64,000 bases of DNA from Flavobacterium sp. N2270 (GTDB lineage: Bacteria; Bacteroidota; Bacteroidia; Flavobacteriales; Flavobacteriaceae). Below the pieces are notes generated by a model that was not told the DNA's origin, did not search any database, and saw only the letters and a list, made by a program, of their open reading frames with translations. Location: positions 1,922,001-1,986,000 of the forward strand of contig NZ_CP110005.1 in NCBI RefSeq assembly GCF_025947225.1. Direction: 5' to 3'. The translations under genes were made by a program, and so were the position numbers. Below are positions 58,601-64,000 of the stretch, piece by piece; position 1 is the first letter of the stretch; every line of letters starts with the position of its first letter.

Positions 58601-60033
58601 GCGAATACAGGAGTAGCCGGACAATTGATAGTTGAAGTTGCCGGAAGTGCTGCAATAACAGGTGCAGTATTGTCTATTTTTGTATTATATGTAACAGAAT
58701 TACTGCTTCCACAACTATTTGTAACTGTTACTGTTATTACTGCATTACAGGTTCCAGAAGTAGAAGCAGTTTTAGTTAATGATTGTGAGCAATTATTTGT
58801 AGCTGTAGTCGCAGTAATTGCTGCTGCTTCAGCGCTAGAAACAGAAGAATAACATGAAGCTATACTACCTTTAGTGATAATTGGTGGACATGGAACACAG
58901 TAAGGAGGAGTTATTACATTTTGTGAAGAATTTGTACATGTAGAATTTTTGTAATCTAATCTTGTTGAACTAACTATTTGACTTCCACAAATATTTGCAT
59001 TAGCTGTCAGTTGATACCTTAAGATTATTGTTTCTACATTTAAAAAATCAATATTCCATGAAATTACGTTACCCGCTAAACTATAAGTTCCTTTAGAAAT
59101 TGAAATAGAGCCAGGAACTAATGTAAAATCATTACTAATTGTTTCAGTAGTAAATGGAGTTCCTGTAATTTGAGCTGCAACCCAAGATAGTTGAGTAAAT
59201 ATTTGAGTGTAAATTCCAGTTAAATTAGCTGCACTTTCTGTAAAAAAAGCACCACCAGATTGGACATTGTTTAAAGTATATTCTGCAGTGTTTTGATCTG
59301 AACCTGAAATTGCACCAAATAACCCAATTGCGAATATTTGATTATTATATACTGTACCAGATACAGTGGTTGTTTTTGCATTATTTGCTGCAGTAATTGT
59401 ACTTTGAACACAAGATCCTCCAGTTCCAGAAGAACATGATGAGCCAGTTGGCCCAGTTCGGTTTGTAACTCCATCTGTTAAGAGTACGATACTTCTTGCA
59501 GTGACGCAATTAAATGTTCCATTTGCTGTTAACTCTGCATCAGCTTTTACAATACCGTCTTGATTATTAGTTGATCCATTAGCATTTAATCCATTTATAA
59601 TAGATAACAATCCGTTTTTGCCAGAAGCAAGAGTAAGTCCTTGTCTAAGAGTAGCTGTAGTTCCAAAACTAACAATTCCAACTTTATTTAACCCTGTTGG
59701 ATTATTTGCAGTCAAGAAAATATTATTTATAAAATCTGTGGCAGCGTCTTTTGCATAATCTATTGGAGTATTTGTATCTCCTTGTATATTATATCCCATA
59801 CTTCCTGAAACATCAATAACTAACATAACTTCCAACGGTCTGTTAATTGGATTTGCCCCTTGAATCATTAATTCCACATCAATTAAGCTGCATGAATTTG
59901 GGTTTACTGTAACTGTTTTTGTTGGTGTAATTGTTTGTGTAAAACCAATAAAATTTGCGAAAATAAATAGTATAACAAAATATTTTTTGATACTAAGTAA
60001 TTTAGGGGTTGATAAGAGTAAATATTTTTTCAT
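52636..60033 (-). CDS. Giant repetitive surface adhesin, type B T9SS domain (SprB-like class)
   Basis: A 2465-residue exported protein. Signal peptide up to about residue 33; a von Willebrand A domain (about 66-290) with the metal site DVSGSMG at 74-80; a beta domain with CPPIITKGS; one divergent HYR-like unit; 21 near-identical 79-residue HYR-like units (453-2111), each with four cysteines; two divergent HYR-like units; a module with GEWVDLSQTGG; and a C-terminal type B sorting domain (YNAVSPNNDGLNDFFFIDG, YNKWGILIYE, DGTYYYILKY, KAGYLYVSK). It is likely exported by the T9SS with the neighbouring PorP/SprF and used for adhesion, possibly gliding. Cysteines probably form disulfides in each unit. 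Confidence 0.9.
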   Translation of the reverse strand: MKKYLLLSTPKLLSIKKYFVILFIFANFIGFTQTITPTKTVTVNPNSCSLIDVELMIQGANPINRPLEVMLVIDVSGSMGYNIQGDTNTPIDYAKDAATDFINNIFLTANNPTGLNKVGIVSFGTTATLRQGLTLASGKNGLLSIINGLNANGSTNNQDGIVKADAELTANGTFNCVTARSIVLLTDGVTNRTGPTGSSCSSGTGGSCVQSTITAANNAKTTTVSGTVYNNQIFAIGLFGAISGSDQNTAEYTLNNVQSGGAFFTESAANLTGIYTQIFTQLSWVAAQITGTPFTTETISNDFTLVPGSISISKGTYSLAGNVISWNIDFLNVETIILRYQLTANANICGSQIVSSTRLDYKNSTCTNSSQNVITPPYCVPCPPIITKGSIASCYSSVSSAEAAAITATTATNNCSQSLTKTASTSGTCNAVITVTVTNSCGSSNSVTYNTKIDNTAPVIAALPATSTINCPATPVFAVATATDNCGADFTLTYNDVTTNGDCAGSYSITRTWTATDACGNFSTASQTINVQDNTAPVIAALPATSTINCPATPVFAVATATDNCGADFTLTYNDVTTNGDCAGSYSITRTWTATDACGNFSTASQTINVQDNTAPVIAALPATSTINCPATPVFAVATATDNCGADFTLTYNDVTTNGDCAGSYSITRTWTATDACGNFSTASQTINVQDNTAPVIAALPATSTINCPATPVFAVATATDNCGADFTLTYNDVTTNGDCAGSYSITRTWTATDACGNFSTASQTINVQDNTAPVIAALPATSTINCPATPVFAVATATDNCGADFTLTYNDVTTNGDCAGSYSITRTWTATDACGNFSTASQTINVQDNTAPVIAALPATSTINCPATPVFAVATATDNCGADFTLTYNDVTTNGDCAGSYSITRTWTATDACGNFSTASQTINVQDNTAPVIAALPATSTINCPATPVFAVATATDNCGADFTLTYNDVTTNGDCAGSYSITRTWTATDACGNFSTASQTINVQDNTAPVIAALPATSTINCPATPVFAVATATDNCGADFTLTYNDVTTNGDCAGSYSITRTWTATDACGNFSTASQTINVQDNTAPVIAALPATSTINCPATPVFAVATATDNCGADFTLTYNDVTTNGDCAGSYSITRTWTATDACGNFSTASQTINVQDNTAPVIAALPATSTINCPATPVFAVATATDNCGADFTLTYNDVTTNGDCAGSYSITRTWTATDACGNFSTASQTINVQDNTAPVIAALPATSTINCPATPVFAVATATDNCGADFTLTYNDVTTNGDCAGSYSITRTWTATDACGNFSTASQTINVQDNTAPAIAALPATSTINCPATPVFAVATATDNCGADFTLTYNDVTTNGDCAGSYSITRTWTATDACGNFSTASQTINVQDNTAPVIAALPATSTINCPATPVFAVATATDNCGADFTLTYNDVTTNGDCAGSYSITRTWTATDACGNFSTASQTINVQDNTAPVIAALPATSTINCPATPVFAVATATDNCGADFTLTYNDVTTNGDCAGSYSITRTWTATDACGNFSTASQTINVQDNTAPVIAALPATSTINCPATPVFAVATATDNCGADFTLTYNDVTTNGDCAGSYSITRTWTATDACGNFSTASQTINVQDNTAPAIAALPATSTINCPATPVFAVATATDNCGADFTLTYNDVTTNGDCAGSYSITRTWTATDACGNFSTASQTINVQDNTAPVIAALPATSTINCPATPVFAVATATDNCGADFTLTYNDVTTNGDCAGSYSITRTWTATDACGNFSTASQTINVQDNTAPVIAALPATSTINCPATPVFAVATATDNCGADFTLTYNDVTTNGDCAGSYSITRTWTATDACGNFSTASQTINVQDNTAPVIAALPATSTINCPATPVFAVATATDNCGADFTLTYNDVTTNGDCAGSYSITRTWTATDACGNFSTASQTINVQDNTAPVIAALPATSTINCPATPVFAVATATDNCGADFTLTYNDVTTNGDCAGSYSITRTWTATDACGNFSTASQTINVQDNTAPVIAALPATSTINCPATPVFAVATATDNCGADFTLTYNDVTTNGDCAGSYSITRTWTATDACGNFSTASQTINVQDLTEPIFISELPDDISVSCDDIPSPEVVEASDNCDSEVDIIINDVINIEEGNCAGNYTILRTWTITDDCGNNNSYTQTITVYDNTAPTIITPIDEELNVNCSSVPEIPNLEFIDNCSGVANVSFTEETTTISIYEYVIVREWFVSDNCGNSDIFTQTINVNVEEPFDAIPYAICTQDEPINLFTILGNSIPTNGEWVDLSQTGGLNNNIFNPSNIPVGYYTLQYIVTTENNDCPMIFEVYLNINDDCIVLPACDITIYNAVSPNNDGLNDFFFIDGIDCYPNNTVEIYNKWGILIYETKGYDNNVRAFRGRSEGRSTLNKNEGVPDGTYYYILKYVDEENKSHDKAGYLYVSK
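53701..58677 (-). repeat. Tandem array, 21 units of 237 bp
   Basis: Starting at every CACGTTTATGG (53701, 53938, 54175 and so on to 58441) the same 237-bp unit repeats 21 times without a gap, 4,977 bp in total, in frame with the adhesin gene. Units differ at only about five positions, nearly all silent; the only amino-acid change I saw is Val to Ala in NTAPxIAAL in two units (near 55100 and 56050). The array is visibly richer in G+C than flanking DNA. It ends at 58677, where the next unit diverges. Confidence 0.97.
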
Positions 60034-60085
60034 CTTTAAATTATTTTAGACAGTTTGTCTGTTATAACAATTTGATATATTATGA

Positions 60086-60604
60086 TTAATCTTCGGTTGA
60101 TTTAATTATGAGAGTTTGTAAAATAGTATTTACTTCATACGCAGGGCATATATTAGAAACAGCATTTATTTTCGTACAACACCATTTATTAGTATTTGTT
60201 CCATTTGGGACAGTGATATGAACAAAAAACTTAACTTTTTGTCCTGGTGGAACTGATATTACACTTATTGGGTTAAGTTTTTTATCTAAAAATGTAGAGG
60301 TTACAATTACATTTTGTGAAGTGTTACTATTGTCTGGGTTTTGACATGAGTTGTTAATAATATTTGAGTTTAAAGTAAATGTATTTGTTACCGAACCATT
60401 GTTTGTTAAAATCATCGAGTAATAAGTCCCGTTTTGTGGAGCGCTTCTTACATTTCTATCCTTTTCTACATTTAAAGTTGCATTACATTGATTAGATTGA
60501 CTATACGATATAGTAACATTAAATAGAATGATAAAAAAAGTAAGTTTCAAAATCATTTTTCTTTTGAAATTGCCTTCTTTTTTAAATGTTTTTTTTGGTT
60601 TCAT
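60086..60604 (-). CDS. Secreted protein of unknown function, first gene of the adhesin operon
   Basis: A 172-residue protein. The ATG at 60604 is preferred to a GTG three codons earlier. A basic N-terminus with KKTFKKEGNFKRK precedes a hydrophobic stretch (IILKLTFFIILFN-like, about 17-35) ending YSQ; the signal peptide would be long, or the true start may be the Met at about 60556. The mature part has a beta-rich, Asn/Thr-rich sequence with TYYSMILTNNGSVTNTFTL, a PPGQKVKFFVHITVP strand typical of surface beta domains, and cysteines in WCCTKINAVSNICPAYEV. I do not recognise the family. It lies 52 bp upstream of the adhesin gene. Confidence 0.65.
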   Translation of the reverse strand: MKPKKTFKKEGNFKRKMILKLTFFIILFNVTISYSQSNQCNATLNVEKDRNVRSAPQNGTYYSMILTNNGSVTNTFTLNSNIINNSCQNPDNSNTSQNVIVTSTFLDKKLNPISVISVPPGQKVKFFVHITVPNGTNTNKWCCTKINAVSNICPAYEVNTILQTLIIKSTED

Positions 60605-60613
60605 AACATCCAC

Positions 60614-60945
60614 TTTTTTAAAATAATTAATTTTTTTTTAAAAAGCAGTAAGTTGTAAAATGTTAGTTTTGGGGAGAAAAACTTTTTTTTGATTTGGGGG
60701 TTAAATCATAATTATAAACAAATAAATTTTTTCATTAATAATAAGTAAATTAGGTTTTACTTAATTATGATTAATTGTTTAAATCTTTTGCTAAATTACT
60801 AAAATGATGATAGTTACAAATACGTATTTATACCTATTTCGATAAACAGTAGTTAAATATCTATGAAATAACAGTAATTATGTTAAAAATTAATTTTTTA
60901 TGTAAAAAAAAATAACTTTCTTTAAAGTAATTAAAATATTTTGTT
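60614..60945. other. Gene-free intergenic region between divergent operons
   Basis: This 332-bp stretch separates the leftward adhesin operon and the rightward sixA-ppk1-ppx genes. It is extremely A+T-rich, with poly-T and poly-A tracts. An 8-bp dyad TAAGTAAA-N6-TTTACTTA sits at 60742-60763 and could be a regulator site. No convincing TTTG/TAnnTTTG pair was found for either direction, and no open reading frame or RNA is evident. Confidence 0.6.
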
Positions 60946-61464
60946 ATGAAAAACTTAATTATTGTTCGTCATTCTAAATCAAGTTGGGATTTACCTTTAA
61001 ATGATATTGATAGACCATTATCAAAAAGAGGAATTCATGATGCTCATTTAATTTCATCTAAATTACACGATTTATTACCTAAGTCTTTTATTATTTGGAG
61101 TAGTAATGCAAAAAGAGCAAAAGAAACAGCTATGATTTTTTCTCAAAATCTTTTAATTTCATATGAAAATATTCAAATTGAAGAAGAACTTTACACTTTT
61201 GAAGTGAAAAAGTTAGAAGAATTCATAAAAAAATGTAAAAATACGTATGATAATCTAATTCTTTTTGGACATAATGAAGCTATTACAAATTTTGTTAATA
61301 AATTTGGGGATACTTTTATAGAAAATGTTCCAACATCAGGTGTAGTATTTATGCATTTTGATACAAATGATTGGAATGAACTAGAAAAAGGTAAAGTAAA
61401 TAGATTTATTTTTCCAAGTCATTATAAACATGAACAATACAAATCCAAACAAATACATAGATAG
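60946..61464 (+). CDS. SixA-like histidine phosphatase
   Basis: A 172-residue histidine-phosphatase-superfamily protein. [12 protein letters not shown] near residue 3 holds the catalytic [14 protein letters not shown] has the second arginine and [11 protein letters not shown] the second histidine. SixA removes phosphate from phosphohistidine in signalling proteins; here the link to Ppk1 and Ppx suggests a phosphate-related role. It overlaps the start of ppk1 by 35 bases. Confidence 0.88.
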   Translation: MKNLIIVRHSKSSWDLPLNDIDRPLSKRGIHDAHLISSKLHDLLPKSFIIWSSNAKRAKETAMIFSQNLLISYENIQIEEELYTFEVKKLEEFIKKCKNTYDNLILFGHNEAITNFVNKFGDTFIENVPTSGVVFMHFDTNDWNELEKGKVNRFIFPSHYKHEQYKSKQIHR

Positions 61465-63516
61465 AGAAAAAAGTTGGCTAACATTTAACGCTAGAGTATT
61501 ACAAGAAGCAGGAGATTCTTCGGTACCACTTTTGGATAGACTTCGTTTTTAGGAATTTTTTCAAATAATCTTGACGAATTTTTTAGAGTACGTTATGCTG
61601 CTATTCGTAGAATGAACTTTGAAAATATAGATACCGAAAAAGTATTAAAAGGGATTAGTGCAGAAAAATTACTAAAAAAAATTACAGAAATTGTAATTGA
61701 GCATCAATCTGAAAGTTTACGTATTCTTGGTGAAATTGAGCAAAAATTAGAAAAAGAAAATATTTTCATAATTAATGAAAATGAAATTTCCAAAGAGCAA
61801 GAAGCTTTTATTAAAGACTATTTTACTCAAGTGGTTAGTCCTGCATTAGTAACAATAATGTTAAATGATTTAGATACTTTTCCTCTTTTAAAAGATACAT
61901 CAGGTTATTTAGCAATAAAGCTAAAGATAAATTCTTTTGGAAAACAAAATGAGGTTAGGTACGCGGTTGTTGAAATTCCTACATCAATAAATAGGTTTGT
62001 AGTTTTACCTTCTAAAGATGAACATCAACATATAATTTTATTAGATGATGTTATTCGTTTAAACTTACATTCTATATTTAACGTTTTCAACTATACAAGT
62101 ATTTCAGCGCACATGATAAAAATTACTAGAGATGCTCAATTAGAGTTTGATAGTGATTTAAGTAAAAGTTTTATTGAAAAAATATCTGACAGTGTTAAAG
62201 AACGTAGAGTAGGAGAACCCGTTCGTTTTGTTTACGACCAAGCTATTGATCAAGATACGTTAGATTTTTTCTTACATAGAATGCACATTAATAGTTCAGA
62301 TAGTATAATTCCTGGTGGAAGATACCACAATAGAAGAGATTATATGAATTTTCCAAATCTTGGAAGATATGATTTGCTATATAAAAGAAATGTTCCGTTA
62401 CCCGTTCCAGGTTTTGATTTAGACGGAAGTTTATTAGAAAAAATAAAAAAGAAAGATTATTTACTTTCAACACCTTATCAATCTTTTTCATATTTAATTA
62501 AGTTTTTAAGAGAAGCAGCAATTGATCCAAATGTAGTTTCCATAAAAATAACTTTATACCGATTAGCTAAGAATTCACAAATTGTAAGTTCACTAATTAA
62601 CGCTGCTAAAAATGGAAAGAAAGTAACCGTACAAATTGAATTACAAGCTCGTTTTGACGAAGCAAATAACATTTCTTATTCTGAGCAAATGCAAACGGAA
62701 GGAATTGAATTGATTTTTGGTGTAAAAGGATTAAAAGTACATAGTAAAATATGTGTAATTGAAAGAGTTGAAGAAGCCAAAGTAAAACGTTATGGATTTA
62801 TTTCTACAGGAAATTTCAATGAAAATTCTGCAAAAATTTATACCGATGTTACCTTATTTACAGCTAATCAAGAAATATTAAAAGACACAGCTAAAGTTTT
62901 TGAATTTTTCGAAATTAATTACAAAGTACATCGATATAAACATTTATTTGTTTCTCCACATTATACAAGAATTAAGTTTAACAAACTTATTGAAAGAGAA
63001 ATTTTAAATGCAAAATCAGGTAAAGAAGCTTATATTGGTTTAAAAATGAATAGTCTTTCTGATTTTAAATTAATTGACAGATTATATGAAGCAAGTAATG
63101 CAGGAGTAAAAATTCAACTTGTAATAAGAGGAATTTGTTGTATTATCCCAGGAGTTAAAGGAATGAGCGAAAATATTGAAGCAATTAGTATTGTAGATAA
63201 TTACTTAGAACATTCTCGTATTTATATTTTTGGAAATGATGGAAATCCAGATGTTTACATTTCTTCTGCTGACTTTATGACACGTAATTTAGATGCCCGT
63301 GTTGAAGTTACTTGTCCAATTTATGATGAAGATATTAAACAAGAATTAATTGAAATTTTTAATATAAGTTGGAAAGCAAATGTTAAAGCTAGAATTCATT
63401 CTGAAAATTTAAAAAACGAATACCGAAGAAATGGCGATGAAAAACCATATAGAGCACAATTAGAAATGTATAATTATTATAGAAATAAACTAGAAGTCGT
63501 TACCGAAAAGGTATAA
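61430..63516 (+). pseudogene. ppk1: Polyphosphate kinase 1, interrupted by a one-base frameshift
   Basis: Ppk1 polymerises the terminal phosphate of ATP into polyphosphate. The correct N-terminus is read from ATG 61430 ([21 protein letters not shown] to LLDRLRF) until a TAG at 61550-61552. The next frame continues with [27 protein letters not shown], the normal family sequence, so one base is missing in the T run 61546-61550 (five T; six restore the frame). The rest is complete: catalytic His in KVHSKICVIE, the second in YLEHSRIYIFGND. An ATG at 61612 would make a 634-residue protein lacking about 61 N-terminal residues. A sequencing error in a homopolymer, or a real mutation, are both possible. 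Confidence 0.88.
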
Positions 63517-63552
63517 TTAAAAGTTTAGAATAGTAATTCAACAAAAAAATAA

Positions 63553-64000
63553 ATGATTACATTAAAAAAATATGCTGCAATTGATATAGGTTCCAACGCT
63601 ATGCGTTTATTGGTGACCAATATTGTTGAGCAAAAAGGGCAACCTCCACAGTTTAATAAAAGTTCATTAGTTCGTGTGCCAATTCGTTTGGGTCAAGATG
63701 CATTTACTGTTGGAGAAATTTCAGATGAAAATATTCAACGAATGGTTGATGCTATGAAAGCTTTTAGCTTATTAATGAAGGTACATAAAGTTGAAAAATA
63801 CAAAGCATGTGCCACTTCTGCAATGAGGGAAGCATATAATGGAACTGATATTGTATCGCTAATTAAAAAGAAAACCGATATTAAAATTGATATTATTGAC
63901 GGTAGGAAAGAAGCTGCAATTATTTCGAGTTCCGACTTAAAACAATTTATCAATTCAGATAAGACGTATTTATATGTAGATGTTGGTGGTGGAAGTACCG
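63553..64000 (+). CDS. ppx: Ppx/GppA exopolyphosphatase (3' end outside window)
   Basis: Removes terminal phosphate from polyphosphate or pppGpp. The first 149 codons are visible. AAIDIGSNAMRLLV at residues 8-21 is the phosphate-1 motif of the actin-like ATPase fold; ACATSAMREAYNG, DGRKEAAI and LYVDVGGGST follow in the right order. It lies 36 bp after ppk1 on the same strand, so synthesis and breakdown of polyphosphate are encoded together. The remaining C-terminal part is beyond the window. Confidence 0.92.
   Translation, partial: MITLKKYAAIDIGSNAMRLLVTNIVEQKGQPPQFNKSSLVRVPIRLGQDAFTVGEISDENIQRMVDAMKAFSLLMKVHKVEKYKACATSAMREAYNGTDIVSLIKKKTDIKIDIIDGRKEAAIISSSDLKQFINSDKTYLYVDVGGGST

Noticed and set aside
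53701..58677. Regular 237-bp spacing as a CRISPR or satellite array
   Set aside because: The units are far too long, contain no unique spacers, and are in frame within a 2465-codon gene.
58625..58852. Plus-strand open frames inside the adhesin gene, here and at 53531-53815
   Set aside because: They are antisense shadows of the adhesin coding frame, with no promoter or recognisable product.
61612..63516. ATG 61612 as the true start of a short Ppk1
   Set aside because: Conserved Ppk1 sequence continues upstream in the same frame and then, after one lost base, in the next frame back to 61430, so the gene is frameshifted rather than short.

Overview
The window is a contiguous piece of chromosome from a low-G+C member of the Bacteroidota, almost certainly a Flavobacteriaceae species close to Flavobacterium. 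The reasons are: promoters of the Bacteroidota form TTTG-N19..21-TAnnTTTG, almost no Shine-Dalgarno sites, type IX secretion parts (PorQ, PorP/SprF, a PorE-like OmpA protein), cargo with type A and type B T9SS C-terminal domains, and many flavobacterial family types (DUF6252- and DUF6428-like proteins, UMF1-type MFS carrier, KatG, HutG/HutI). No integrase, insertion sequence, tRNA, rRNA or CRISPR array was seen.

Layout. 1-8.7 kb: truncated DEAD-box helicase, histidine-degradation enzymes HutG and HutI separated by an opposite-strand coiled-coil membrane protein, CorA, an alpha/beta hydrolase, an M48 lipoprotein protease and a UMF1-type carrier. 8.7-15.7 kb: a lipoprotein, Lon, PorQ, Cmk and ribosomal protein S1 with its own promoter and leader. 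15.8-18.5 kb: a secreted LRR protein. 18.6-24.5 kb: a tightly packed ten-gene arsenic operon (ArsR, DUF6428-like, methyltransferase, thioredoxin-coupled arsenate reductase, small thioredoxin, ArsP-like permease, DinB, ArsF-like, ArsG-like, Acr3). 24.6-31.8 kb: secreted lipase, a peroxiredoxin/thioredoxin/small-protein set, KatG and NhaC. 31.9-41.6 kb: a trans-sulfuration PLP enzyme divergent from an Lrp regulator, Lpd, a YadA-head surface protein, PabB, TilS and DsbD. 41.7-47.9 kb: a small HTH plus membrane-protein operon, a probable Flavo-1-type RNA, and a five-gene symporter/acetyltransferase/amidohydrolase/two-racemase operon. 48.2-49.7 kb: YifB/ComM ATPase. 49.8-60.6 kb: a surface-adhesin operon (unknown secreted protein, 2465-residue adhesin, PorP/SprF, PorE-like OmpA). 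60.9-64 kb: a polyphosphate operon (SixA-like phosphatase, Ppk1, Ppx).

The most notable items are a 4,977-bp array of 21 near-identical 237-bp units inside the adhesin gene, whose silent differences record nested duplications; a one-base frameshift in ppk1 at 61546-61550; the arsenic operon, which combines inorganic and apparently aromatic-arsenical functions with an ArsR operator overlapping its promoter; the racemase operon of unknown substrate; and the structured RNA between 42.52 and 42.63 kb. Several long open reading frames begin at a TTG that is part of a -7 promoter box; for those the start was moved to the next ATG.
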